A stretch of 12,997 nucleotides of DNA, taken from contig CAZNPW010000070.1 of assembly GCA_964575185.1 (NCBI GenBank), forward strand, positions 1 to 12,997. Direction: 5' to 3'. How positions within the stretch are numbered: the first letter of the stretch is position 1; every line of letters starts with the position of its first letter. This DNA comes from CAZNPW01 sp964575185 (GTDB taxonomy: Bacteria; Pseudomonadota; Alphaproteobacteria; Rhodobacterales; Rhodobacteraceae). The position numbers and the translations under genes were made by a program. Below are positions 1 to 8,727 of this stretch, in pieces. Below the pieces are notes generated by a model. That model was not told the DNA's origin and searched no databases. It saw only the letters and a list, made by a program, of their open reading frames with translations.

Positions 1-77
1 ATCTTGTCTTCACCGCTGCCCGGCGTGTCCGCTGCCATCGTGCCCTTCGCCCTTTGTGCATCCGCAGGCCCGCGGAC

Positions 78-107
78 TTGCCGCCGCCTGCGGTCCTGGC
101 GTAAGGA
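78..107 (+). promoter_or_regulatory. Possible promoter of the ABC permease gene
   Basis: TTGCCG at 78-83 and TAAGGA at 102-107 are separated by 18 bp and lie about 50 bp before the GTG start at 160. The match to the sigma-70 consensus is modest. The first 159 bases of the window hold nothing else I can support; the open frame through them has no coding character. Confidence 0.25.
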
Positions 108-159
108 TACCGGCCAAACGCGGTCAGGAAAACCGCTTTCCGCCGCGAGGAACCCGTTC

Positions 160-963
160 GTGACCCCCGGCACGCTGACCCCGCCCGCCCGCCGCAAGCC
201 GAAGCTCCAGCGGCTGCGCGTCGTCGCGGCGCTGGTGCTGCGCGAGATGGCGGCGAACTACGGGCGGTCCTGGGGCGGCTACGTCTGGGCCATCGCCGAG
301 CCCGCGGCGAGCATCCTGCTCCTTGCCGTCATCTTCAGCCTGGCGCTGGCGCAGCCGCCGCTCGGCACCAGCTTCGCGCTGTTCTACGCCACCGGCGTGA
401 TCCCCTACTACCTGTTCAACGCCGTGGCCTCGTCGGTCGGGCAGTCGGTGCAGGCCAACAAGGGCCTGCTGACCTACCCCGTGGTGTCCGCGCTCGACAC
501 CGTTCTCGCGCGCACCATCCTCGAGATCGTGACCTTCGCCGCCGTCGCCGCGATCCTCCTGCCGCTGATCGTGATCTTCGACCGGGCCGTCGTGCAGCTC
601 GACCTGCTGGCGATCGTCATCGCCATGGCGCTGGCCTCGGCGCTCGGCCTCGGGATGGGGCTGATGAACGCCGTCGTCTTCGCCTACTTCCCGACCTGGC
701 GGAACATCTGGGCGGTGCTGCGGCGGCCGCTCTTCATCGCCTCGGGCATCATGTTCGTCTTCGCCGCGGTGCCCCAGCCCTTCCAGGACTGGCTGTGGTG
801 GAACCCGCTGATCCACGTCGTCGGCCAGATGCGCATGGGCTTCTACGCGACCTACGAGGGCGACTACATCAGCTGGTTCTACGTCATGCTGGTGTCGCTC
901 GGCCTGACGGCGGTGTTCGGCTACCTTCTGCGCCGCAACGAGGGCGCGATCGTCGAGCGCTGA
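160..963 (+). CDS. ABC-2 type permease, KpsM-like polysaccharide exporter
   Basis: This is an inner-membrane permease of an ABC-2 family exporter, the kind that moves capsular or O-antigen-type polysaccharide out of the cytoplasm together with a KpsT-type ATPase. The predicted protein has 267 residues, normal for KpsM. It has a basic, soluble N-terminus (about 1-40, rich in Arg and Lys) and then about six hydrophobic segments near residues 44-65, 73-90, 112-140, 148-176, 188-203 and 240-258. The KpsM-like stretches are LVLREM near residue 26, YGRSWGGYVWAIAEP at 34-48 and WWNPLIHV at 213-220. I chose GTG at 160 because GAGG lies at 147-150, nine bases upstream. The frame stays open back to position 4, but that extension reads like non-coding sequence. 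No ATPase, periplasmic or outer-membrane partner is visible; they may lie before the window. The next gene starts 41 bp downstream but is unrelated in function. The exported substrate cannot be told from the sequence. Confidence 0.85.
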   Translation: MTPGTLTPPARRKPKLQRLRVVAALVLREMAANYGRSWGGYVWAIAEPAASILLLAVIFSLALAQPPLGTSFALFYATGVIPYYLFNAVASSVGQSVQANKGLLTYPVVSALDTVLARTILEIVTFAAVAAILLPLIVIFDRAVVQLDLLAIVIAMALASALGLGMGLMNAVVFAYFPTWRNIWAVLRRPLFIASGIMFVFAAVPQPFQDWLWWNPLIHVVGQMRMGFYATYEGDYISWFYVMLVSLGLTAVFGYLLRRNEGAIVER

Positions 964-968
964 CGGCC

Positions 969-997
969 TTTCGCCCCGCGCGCCGATGGCCTAGACC
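969..997 (+). promoter_or_regulatory. Weak promoter candidate before the fused E1 gene
   Basis: TAGACC at 992-997 lies 7 bases before the ATG at 1005, and a poor -35 (TTTCGC, 969-974) lies 17 bp upstream of it. If used, transcription would begin at or very near the start codon, since no Shine-Dalgarno sequence is seen. The match is poor, and read-through from the permease gene is equally possible. Confidence 0.2.
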
Positions 998-1004
998 CGC
1001 GCGC

Positions 1005-3172
<2,168 letters not shown>

Positions 3173-3176
<4 letters not shown>

Positions 3177-4648
3177 TCCCGATCCTGCCCCCCCACCTCC
3201 TCACCGGCGGCGACCTGCCCGTCCACAGCCCCATCGACGGGGCGGAGATCGCCCGCGTCCGCACCACGCCCCTGTCGGACCTCCCCGCCGTCGTCGCGCA
3301 GGCCACCGCCGCCTTCCACCAGTGGCGCGAGGTTCCCGCCCCCCGCCGGGGCGAGCTGATCCGGCTCTTCGGCGAGGAACTCCGCGCCGCCAAGGCCGAC
3401 CTCGGCGCGCTGGTGACGCGCGAGGCCGGCAAGATCGCCTCCGAAGGCTTGGGCGAGGTGCAGGAGATGATCGACATCTGCGACTTCGCCGTGGGCCTCT
3501 CGCGCCAGCTCTACGGCCTCACCATCGCCTCCGAACGCCCCGGCCACCGGATGATGGAGACCTGGCACCCGATCGGCCCCGTGGCCGTCATCTCGGCCTT
3601 CAACTTTCCCGTCGCCGTCTGGTCCTGGAACGCGGCCCTGGCGCTCGTCTGCGGCAACCCGGTCATCTGGAAACCGTCCGAGAAGACCCCCCTGACCGCG
3701 ATGGCCTGCATGGAGATCCTCCAGCGCGCCGTGAAGAGATTCGGCCAAGCCCCCGACAACCTTTGCCAGATCCTGATCGGCAAGGGCGACCTCGGGGCCG
3801 CGCTCGTGGCCCACCCCGGCGTGCCCGTCGTCTCGGCCACCGGCTCCACCCGCATGGGCCGCGCGGTGGCCCCCGTCGTCGCGGCGCGCTTCGGCCGCGC
3901 GATCCTCGAGCTCGGCGGCAACAACGCGATGATCGTCGCCCCCTCCGCCGACCTCGACATGGCCGTCCGCGCCATCGTGTTCAGCGCCGTCGGCACCGCC
4001 GGCCAGCGCTGCACCACGCTGCGCCGCCTGATCGTGCACGACAGCATCCGCGCCGACCTGACCGCCCGCCTGCTCCGCGCCTACGCCACCCTCCCGCTCG
4101 GCGACCCCCGCGCGGAAAACACCCTCGTCGGCCCGCTGATCGACGCCGCCGCCCGCGACCGCATGACCGACGCCCTCCGCGCCGCCCGCGCGCAAGGCGG
4201 CACCGTCCACGGCGGCGTCCCCCAGGACCGCCCCGGGGATGGAAAGGGGGGGGCCTACATCACCCCCGCCCTCGTCGAGATGCCGGGCCAGACCGCCATC
4301 GTCGCCGAGGAAACCTTCGCCCCCATCCTCTACGTCATGGGCTACACCGACCTGTCCCAGGCCATCGCGATGCAGAACGCCGTCCCCCAGGGCCTGTCCT
4401 CCTGCATCTTCACCACCGACCTGCGCGAGGCCGAAGCCTTCCTCGCCGCCTCCGACTGCGGCATCGCCAACGTCAACATCGGCCCGTCGGGGGCCGAGAT
4501 CGGCGGGGCCTTCGGCGGCGAGAAGGAAACGGGCGGGGGCCGCGAGTCGGGCTCCGACGCATGGAAGGGCTACATGCGCCGCCAGACCGCGACCCTGAAC
4601 TACTCCCGCCACCTGCCGCTCGCCCAGGGCGTCACGTTCGACATATGA
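3173..4648 (+). CDS. ALDH7-family semialdehyde dehydrogenase (antiquitin type)
   Basis: This NAD(P)-dependent aldehyde dehydrogenase resembles ALDH7A1/antiquitin and bacterial 2-aminoadipate-6-semialdehyde (piperideine-6-carboxylate) dehydrogenases, which act in lysine breakdown. The 491-residue protein has the expected family length and catalytic set: Asn144 in AFNFPV, Lys167 in WKPSEKTP, the nucleotide-loop motif GSTRMG, Glu246 in ELGGNNA, and nucleophile Cys280 in GTAGQRCTT, 34 residues after the glutamate as is usual. The C-terminus with ETGGGRESGSDAWKGYMRR is typical of the ALDH7 subgroup. ATG at 3173 overlaps the stop of the E1 gene and has AAGGA six bases upstream (3162-3166), so the two are very likely translationally coupled. 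Its own stop overlaps the next ATG (4645-4648). A run of eight G at 4246-4253 lies in a variable loop, and the frame is intact across it. Family assignment is firm; the physiological substrate is inferred. Confidence 0.9.
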
Positions 4649-4998
4649 GCCGCCTGCGCCTGCGCATCCTGTTCGGCCCCGCCGCCATGCTCGGCCCGGG
4701 CAAGGCCGACCTCCTCGACCACATCGCCCGCACCGGCAGCATCACCGCCGCGGGCGCGGCCATGGGGATGAGCTACAAGCGCGCCTGGGGCCTGGTCGAG
4801 ACGCTGAACGCCACCTTCGCCGAACCCGTGGTCACCACGCTGCGCGGCGGCCCCGGCGGCGGCGGGGCGCGGCTGACCCCCACGGGGGAGGAGGTGCTGC
4901 GCCGCTACCGCGCGATCGAGGCCCGGCTCGCCGCCACCAGCACAGAGGACCTCGCGGCGCTGGAAGGTCTGCTGGCCGATATGTCCGGGCAAACATGA
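4645..4998 (+). CDS. ModE-like winged-helix regulator lacking the molybdate domain
   Basis: This is a DNA-binding protein of the ModE N-terminal family (LysR-type winged helix). The 117-residue sequence shows the family hallmarks in order: LLDHIARTGSITAAGAAMGM, then SYKRAWGLVETLN, then the wing RGGPGGGGARLTPTGEEVLRRY. Full ModE proteins are about 260 residues and carry two C-terminal TOBE/Mop domains that bind molybdate. This one stops right after the winged helix, so how it senses molybdate is unclear. ATG at 4645 overlaps the stop of the ALDH gene (ATGA), and no strong Shine-Dalgarno is seen, which suggests coupled translation. The gene ends 58 bp before modA, and its last codons run through an operator-like palindrome (4977-5000). 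The likely role is control of modABC, probably as a dimer. Regulation of the upstream catabolic genes is possible but not shown. Confidence 0.85.
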   Translation: MSRLRLRILFGPAAMLGPGKADLLDHIARTGSITAAGAAMGMSYKRAWGLVETLNATFAEPVVTTLRGGPGGGGARLTPTGEEVLRRYRAIEARLAATSTEDLAALEGLLADMSGQT

Positions 4999-5000
4999 CG
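4977..5000 (+). promoter_or_regulatory. Candidate ModE-type operator, box 1
   Basis: This imperfect inverted repeat has the left half CGATATGT (4977-4984), an 8-base spacer, and the right half ACATGACG (4993-5000). The reverse complement of the right half, CGTCATGT, agrees with the left half at six of eight positions. It overlaps the final codons and stop of the ModE-like gene and lies upstream of the predicted modA promoter. The general form (CGnTATnT half-sites facing each other) recalls ModE operators. Binding is inferred. Confidence 0.45.
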
Positions 5001-5001
5001 C

Positions 5002-5029
5002 TTGCGAAGCCGCCCGCGCCCGATATGTT
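5002..5029 (+). promoter_or_regulatory. modA: Predicted modA promoter
   Basis: TTGCGA at 5002-5007 (4/6 to the -35 consensus) and TATGTT at 5024-5029 (4/6 to the -10 consensus) are 16 bp apart. A start near 5036 would give a leader of about 20 nt containing AAAGGT (5045-5050) as ribosome binding site for the GTG at 5057. The -10 hexamer lies inside operator-like box 2, so a protein bound there would block RNA polymerase. Confidence 0.45.
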
Positions 5030-5044
5030 CGCCCGGATACGACC
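5020..5044 (+). promoter_or_regulatory. Candidate ModE-type operator, box 2
   Basis: The motif CCGATATGTTCG here (from 5020) repeats CCGATATGTCCG of box 1 (from 4976), 44 bp apart, close to four helical turns. Its inverted partner (around CGGATACGACC) is much poorer than that of box 1. The motif covers the predicted modA -10 hexamer, as expected of a repressor site. Function is inferred from position and repetition only. Confidence 0.35.
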
Positions 5045-5056
5045 AAAGGTCCCCCC

Positions 5057-5785
5057 GTGCTGCGCATCCTCGCCCTGACCCTGGCGCTCGCCACCCCCGC
5101 CGCCGCCGAGACGATCACCGTCTTCGCCGCCGCCAGCCTGCAGGGCCCGGTCGATGCGGTCGCCGCCCAGTGGCAAGAGACCACGGGCAATGTCGTCCGG
5201 ATCAGCTACGCGGGCACCGCCCAGCTCGCCCGCCAGATCGAACAGGGCGCGCCGGCCGACGTCTTCCTCGCGGCGTCCGAGGACTGGATGGACGACCTCG
5301 CGGCCAAGGGGCTGATCCAGCCCGCCACGCGCGTGACCCTCGCCGGCAACAGCCTGGTGCTGATCGGCCCCGGGCAGGTCCCCCCGGCCGCGATCCCCGC
5401 GGCGCTCGACGCGCTGGGTGACGGCAAGCTCGCCATGGCGCTGGTCGACTCGGTGCCCGCCGGGCAATACGGCAGGCAAGCGCTCGAAAACCTCGGCCTC
5501 TGGGCGGCCGTCGCCCCCAGGGTCGCGCAGGCCGACAACGTCCGCGCCGCGCTCGCGCTGGTGGCCACCGGCGAGGCCCCGCTCGGCATCGTCTACGCCA
5601 CCGACGCCCGCGCCGAACCCCGCGTCGGCGTGGTCGCGACCTTCCCGGAGGGCAGCCACACCCCCATCGTCTACCCCGGCGCGCTGACCGCCGCGGCCAA
5701 GCCTGCGGCGCAGGATTTCCTCGACGCGCTGTCCGGCCCCGACGGCCGCGCCGCCTTCGCCGCCGCCGGCTTCACCGCCCCTTGA
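5057..5785 (+). CDS. modA: Molybdate ABC transporter, periplasmic binding protein ModA
   Basis: ModA captures molybdate (and usually tungstate) in the periplasm and delivers it to the ModBC importer. The 242-residue protein begins with a short signal peptide (MLRILALTLALATPAAA, cleavage near residue 17) and shows the family pattern: VFAAASL at 22-28 with the oxyanion-binding Ser27, YAGTAQLARQIEQGAPADVF at 51-70, LAASEDWMDDL at 71-81, then VPAGQYGRQAL, GIVYATDA and YPGAL further on. GTG at 5057 is supported by AAAGGT at 5045-5050 and by the position of the signal peptide. The gene is the first of a tight modABC operon; its stop overlaps the modB start. It sits behind a predicted promoter with ModE-like boxes, so expression probably falls when molybdate is ample. 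Confidence 0.95.
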   Translation: MLRILALTLALATPAAAETITVFAAASLQGPVDAVAAQWQETTGNVVRISYAGTAQLARQIEQGAPADVFLAASEDWMDDLAAKGLIQPATRVTLAGNSLVLIGPGQVPPAAIPAALDALGDGKLAMALVDSVPAGQYGRQALENLGLWAAVAPRVAQADNVRAALALVATGEAPLGIVYATDARAEPRVGVVATFPEGSHTPIVYPGALTAAAKPAAQDFLDALSGPDGRAAFAAAGFTAP

Positions 5786-6483
5786 CCGACTGGCTGACCC
5801 CGCAGGAGTGGATGGCGCTGCGCCTGTCGCTGCGCGTCAGCGCGGTCGCCACGCTGGTCAGCCTGCCCTTCGGCATCGCGGTCGCCTGGGCGCTCGCCCG
5901 CCGACGCTTCTGGGGCCATGGCCTCCTGAACGGCGCGGTCCACCTGCCGCTCGTGCTGCCCCCGGTCGTCACGGGCTACCTCCTCCTGCTCGCCTTCGGA
6001 CGGAACGGCTGGATCGGGCGCTACCTCGACCAGTGGTTCGGCTTCACCTTCGCCTTCGCCTGGACCGGCGCGGCGCTGGCGGCGGCGGTGATGTCCTTCC
6101 CGCTCATGGTCCGCGCCATCCGCCTCAGCCTCGAGGCGGTCGAGCCCCGCCTCGAACAGGCCGCATCCACCCTCGGCGCGGGGCCGCTGCGCGTCTTCCT
6201 GACCGTGACGCTGCCCCTCACGGCCCCCGGCATCGTCGCGGGCAGCATCCTCGCCTTCGCCAAGGCGATGGGCGAGTTCGGGGCCACGATCACCTTCGTC
6301 GCCAACATCCCCGGCCAGACGCAGACGATCCCGACCGCGATCTACACCGCGCTGCAGGTGCCGGGCGGCGAAGGCGTGGCCTGGCGGCTGGTCGTCCTCG
6401 CGGTCGTGGTGGCGACCGGGGCGCTCGCCTTGTCCGAATGTGTCTCGCGCGCGGTCGCCCGGCGGGTGGGCCAGGATGCTTGA
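5782..6483 (+). CDS. modB: Molybdate ABC transporter permease ModB
   Basis: ModB forms the membrane channel of the molybdate importer as a dimer. The 233-residue protein has the expected five or so hydrophobic segments (starting near residues 15, 48, 88, 145 and 205) and is very close in pattern to E. coli ModB: HLPLVLPPVVTGYLLLLAFG, then VMSFPLMVRAIRLSLEAVEP, then the EAA loop LEQAASTLGAGPLRVF that docks on ModC, then GEFGATITFVANIPGQTQT. I prefer TTG at 5782, which overlaps the modA stop (TTGA). It restores LTPQEWMALRLSL, which matches the N-terminus of E. coli ModB; the first downstream ATG (5812) would remove that part. The gene overlaps modC by 8 bp. Confidence 0.95.
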   Translation: MTDWLTPQEWMALRLSLRVSAVATLVSLPFGIAVAWALARRRFWGHGLLNGAVHLPLVLPPVVTGYLLLLAFGRNGWIGRYLDQWFGFTFAFAWTGAALAAAVMSFPLMVRAIRLSLEAVEPRLEQAASTLGAGPLRVFLTVTLPLTAPGIVAGSILAFAKAMGEFGATITFVANIPGQTQTIPTAIYTALQVPGGEGVAWRLVVLAVVVATGALALSECVSRAVARRVGQDA

Positions 6484-7081
6484 GGTCTCGCTCCGCCACC
6501 GCCAGGGCGACTTCACGGTAGAGGTCGACTTCACCTGCGACGGCATCACCGCGCTGACCGGGCCGTCGGGGGCGGGCAAGTCCACCGTCCTGCACGCCAT
6601 CGCCGGGCTGATCCGCGCGCCGGGCCGCATCGCCTTCGGCGGGCAGGTGCTGACCGGCCCCGGCACCTTCCTGCCGCCGCACCTGCGGCGCTTCGGCGTG
6701 GTGTTCCAGGACCACCGGCTGTTCCCGCACCTGACGGTGCGCGGCAACCTCCTCTACGGCGCACCCGACGACGGCGGGCTTGCCCGCGTGACCGACCTCC
6801 TCGGCATCGCCCCCCTCCTCCCCCGCCGGCCCCGCGACCTGTCGGGCGGCGAGCGCCAGCGCGTCGCGCTCGGCCGCGCGCTGCTGGCGGAGCCGCGGAT
6901 GCTCTTGATGGACGAACCGCTCGCCTCGCTCGATGCGGCGCGCAAGGCCGAGGTGCTGCCCTGGCTCCGCGCCGTCTGCGCGGAGGCGCGGGTGCCGATC
7001 CTCTACGTCAGCCATTCCACCGACGAGATCGCCGCCCTGGCGGGCACCGTCCTGAAGATGGAGGCCGGGCGGCTGGTGTAG
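6476..7081 (+). CDS. modC: Molybdate ABC transporter ATPase ModC, short form
   Basis: ModC hydrolyses ATP to drive molybdate import through ModB. The 201-residue protein carries the full nucleotide-binding domain: Walker A GPSGAGKST (29-37), Q-loop Gln79 in VFQDHRLF, signature LSGGERQRV (122-130), Walker B LLMDEP (143-148), D-loop SLD (151-153) and the switch His180 in YVSHS. Many ModC proteins, such as the ~350-residue E. coli form, add a C-terminal TOBE/Mop domain that binds molybdate and allows trans-inhibition. That domain is wholly absent: the frame stops with TAG at 7079. ATG at 6476 has AGG directly before it and overlaps modB by 8 bp; the longer open frame from 6440 lies within modB. 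No separate Mop gene follows, since the next gene is convergent. Confidence 0.93.
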   Translation: MLEVSLRHRQGDFTVEVDFTCDGITALTGPSGAGKSTVLHAIAGLIRAPGRIAFGGQVLTGPGTFLPPHLRRFGVVFQDHRLFPHLTVRGNLLYGAPDDGGLARVTDLLGIAPLLPRRPRDLSGGERQRVALGRALLAEPRMLLMDEPLASLDAARKAEVLPWLRAVCAEARVPILYVSHSTDEIAALAGTVLKMEAGRLV

Positions 7082-7085
7082 GCCG

Positions 7086-7110
7086 CCCGCCGACCGTTTT
7101 GGCCGGCGGG
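7086..7110 (+). terminator. Possible stem-loop terminator after modC
   Basis: CCCGCCGACC (7086-7095) can pair with GGCCGGCGGG (7101-7110) around a GTTTT loop with one A/C mismatch, starting five bases after the modC stop. No U-tract follows on either strand, so intrinsic termination is uncertain. The place between convergent genes fits a transcription end for either one. Confidence 0.4.
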
Positions 7111-7126
7111 GGCTTCCGGGGTCGTG

Positions 7127-7202
7127 AGGTCACGTGGGTTGCAAGCAGCGACCTGTCCCTTCCGGGTGCGACCATGCGTAGCAGGCGAATCCCAAGGAAG
7201 GC
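7127..7202. other. Structured intergenic element between convergent genes
   Basis: Two further inverted repeats fill the rest of the modC/peptidase gap. AGGTC (7127-7131) can pair with GACCT (7150-7154). CCTTCCGGG (7158-7166) can pair with CCC (7191-7193) plus GGAAGG (7196-7201), leaving an AA bulge and a 24-base loop. The second ends directly against the peptidase stop codon (TAA on the minus strand, 7203-7205), so it would form the 3' end of that transcript. The stretch is less GC-rich than the genes and has no coding character. It could be a bidirectional termination region, a 3'-UTR-derived small RNA or a repeat. SRP RNA and tRNA were considered and do not fit. Confidence 0.35.
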
Positions 7203-8603
7203 TTAACGCGCCCCTTGCCCCGCCAGCCGCGCCAGCACCCGCGCCCAGGACCGGATGCCCTTGCGGAAGCTCTCCACCGGATACTTCTCGTTCGGCGAAT
7301 GGATCTGGTCGTCGTCGTGGGCAAAGCCCGTCAGCAGCGCGTCCATCCCCAGATGCGTGCGGAAATACCCCGCGACCGGGATCGACCCGCCGCAGCCGAC
7401 ATAGGCCGCGGGCACCCCCCATTCGTCGGTCAGCGCCGCCCGCACGGCCGCGAAGGCCGGGTCGTCCACCGGCATGACGCTGGCCGGGCTCGCCCCGTGG
7501 TCGTGCCACGCCACCGTCACGTCCGCGGGCAGCTGCGCCTCCACCCAGGCGCGGAAGGCGCGGCGGATCGCCAGCGGGTCCTGGTCGCCCACCAGCCGGA
7601 AGCTCACCTTGGCGTGCGCCTCGCCCGGCAGCACGGTCTTGAACCCGTCCCCGGTATAGCCGCCCCGGATGCCGTTCACCTCGGCGGTGGGGCGCGACCA
7701 TAGCATCTCCAGCGGCGTGCGGTCGCGCTCCCCCGCCGGGACCGACAGGCCGACATCGCCGAGGAAGGCCGCGTGGTCGAAGGCCAGCGCCTGCCACTGC
7801 GCGCGGATCGCGTCGGGCAGCTCGCCCACGCCGTCGTAGAACCCCGGCACCTGCACCCGCCCCGCGGCGTCGTGCAGCCCCGCCAGAACCTTCGCCAGAA
7901 CCCGGATCGGGTTGATCGCCGCGCCCCCGTACATCCCCGAATGCAGGTCCTTCGTCGCCGCCCGCAGCGTCAGCTCCTCGCCCAGAAGCCCCCGCAGCAT
8001 CGTCACGATCGCGGGCGTCCGGCTCTGGAACAGCCCGGTGTCGCAGATCAGCGCCAGGTCGGCCCGCAGCTCGGCCGCGTTGGCCTTCAGGAACGGCACC
8101 AGCGAGGGCGAGCCCGATTCCTCCTCGCCCTCCAGGAACACCGTCAGCCGCCCGGGCAGGGCGCCGTGCACGGCCTTCCAGGCCCGGCAGGCCTCGATGA
8201 AGGTCATGAGCTGCCCCTTGTCGTCCGACGCCCCCCGGCCGCGGATGACCTCGCCCTTCGCCGTCGCCTCCACCGCGGGGTCGAAGGGATCGCGGTCCCA
8301 CAGCACCAGCGGATCGACCGGCTGCACGTCGTAATGGCCGTAGAACAGCAGGTGCCGCCCCGCCATTGCGGAGGCGGGCCCGTCGCAATGCGCCACCACC
8401 ATCGGATGCCCCGGCGTCGCCCGCGCGCTGGCGGAAAACCCCAGCGCCGCCAGATCCGCGACCAGCCAGTCGGCGGCCCGCGCGCAGTCGGCCCTGTAGG
8501 CCGGATCGGTCGAGATCGAGGGGATCCGCAGAAGCGCCATCAGCCGGTCGATCGCGGCGGGCAGGTCCTGGTCGATGCGGGCAAGCGTGGCGTCAAGGGT
8601 CAT
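7203..8603 (-). CDS. M20-family metallopeptidase (dipeptidase-like)
   Basis: This is a cytoplasmic zinc-dependent hydrolase of the M20/M25/M40 clan, probably a dipeptidase or an enzyme that removes an acyl or aminoacyl group. The 466-residue protein has the complete metal and catalytic set: FYGHYDVQP with His90 and Asp92, RGASDDKGQ with the bridging Asp127, LEGEEESGS with Glu161 (base) and Glu162 (metal), CDTG with Asp188, and the C-terminal IHSPNEKYP with the last histidine ligand. KDLHSGMYGG (from about 218) begins the dimerisation/lid domain, typical of the carnosinase/DapE-like branch. There is no signal peptide. The start is ATG at 8603 (minus strand), with only a weak GAG-type ribosome binding site. 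It stands alone, divergent from the small secreted-protein gene and convergent with modC. The true substrate cannot be told from the sequence. Confidence 0.9.
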   Translation of the reverse strand: MTLDATLARIDQDLPAAIDRLMALLRIPSISTDPAYRADCARAADWLVADLAALGFSASARATPGHPMVVAHCDGPASAMAGRHLLFYGHYDVQPVDPLVLWDRDPFDPAVEATAKGEVIRGRGASDDKGQLMTFIEACRAWKAVHGALPGRLTVFLEGEEESGSPSLVPFLKANAAELRADLALICDTGLFQSRTPAIVTMLRGLLGEELTLRAATKDLHSGMYGGAAINPIRVLAKVLAGLHDAAGRVQVPGFYDGVGELPDAIRAQWQALAFDHAAFLGDVGLSVPAGERDRTPLEMLWSRPTAEVNGIRGGYTGDGFKTVLPGEAHAKVSFRLVGDQDPLAIRRAFRAWVEAQLPADVTVAWHDHGASPASVMPVDDPAFAAVRAALTDEWGVPAAYVGCGGSIPVAGYFRTHLGMDALLTGFAHDDDQIHSPNEKYPVESFRKGIRSWARVLARLAGQGAR

Positions 8604-8645
8604 GTGGTCTCGCTTTCACGGGGGCGCACCTGCCCCTCTTTCCGG

Positions 8646-8686
8646 TCCAAATACTCCACGGGGGTGCGGGGGTGTGAAACCCCCGC
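8646..8686. repeat. G-run/C-run stem-loop, probable dispersed Rhodobacteraceae repeat
   Basis: In the 124-bp gap between divergent genes, GTCCAAATACTCC (from 8646) runs into CACGGGGGT. A perfect 7-bp stem follows: GCGGGGG (8666-8672), loop TGTGAAA, CCCCCGC (8680-8686). Elements of this build, an AAATAnTCC motif next to G-run/C-run hairpins, are familiar to me from intergenic regions throughout Rhodobacteraceae, so I take it for a member of a dispersed family rather than a gene-specific site; this rests on memory and was not searched. On the minus strand it contains TTCACA and TATTTG, 19 bp apart, in the leader of the peptidase gene, a poorly spaced promoter-like pair. Confidence 0.5.
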
Positions 8687-8727
8687 TCCTGCGCTATGTG
8701 ACGCGCGCCGCGACCGGAGTCCATCGC

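Noticed and set aside
4..159. N-terminal extension of the permease reading frame
   Set aside because: No ribosome binding site at the early starts, atypical composition, and a good GAGG-GTG start at 147-162 that gives the usual KpsM length.
7140..7202. SRP (4.5S) RNA or tRNA in the convergent gap, suggested by a CCCGGAAGGG hairpin on the minus strand and GCGAATCCC on the plus strand
   Set aside because: The bases flanking the GGAA loop do not match the conserved SRP symmetric loop (GGTCAGG...AGCAGCC), and no TTC T-loop or cloverleaf can be drawn.
7003..8388. 461-codon minus-strand frame overlapping the M20 peptidase on the same strand and the end of modC
   Set aside because: It is a frame-shifted shadow; all M20 metal ligands lie in the other frame (7203-8603).
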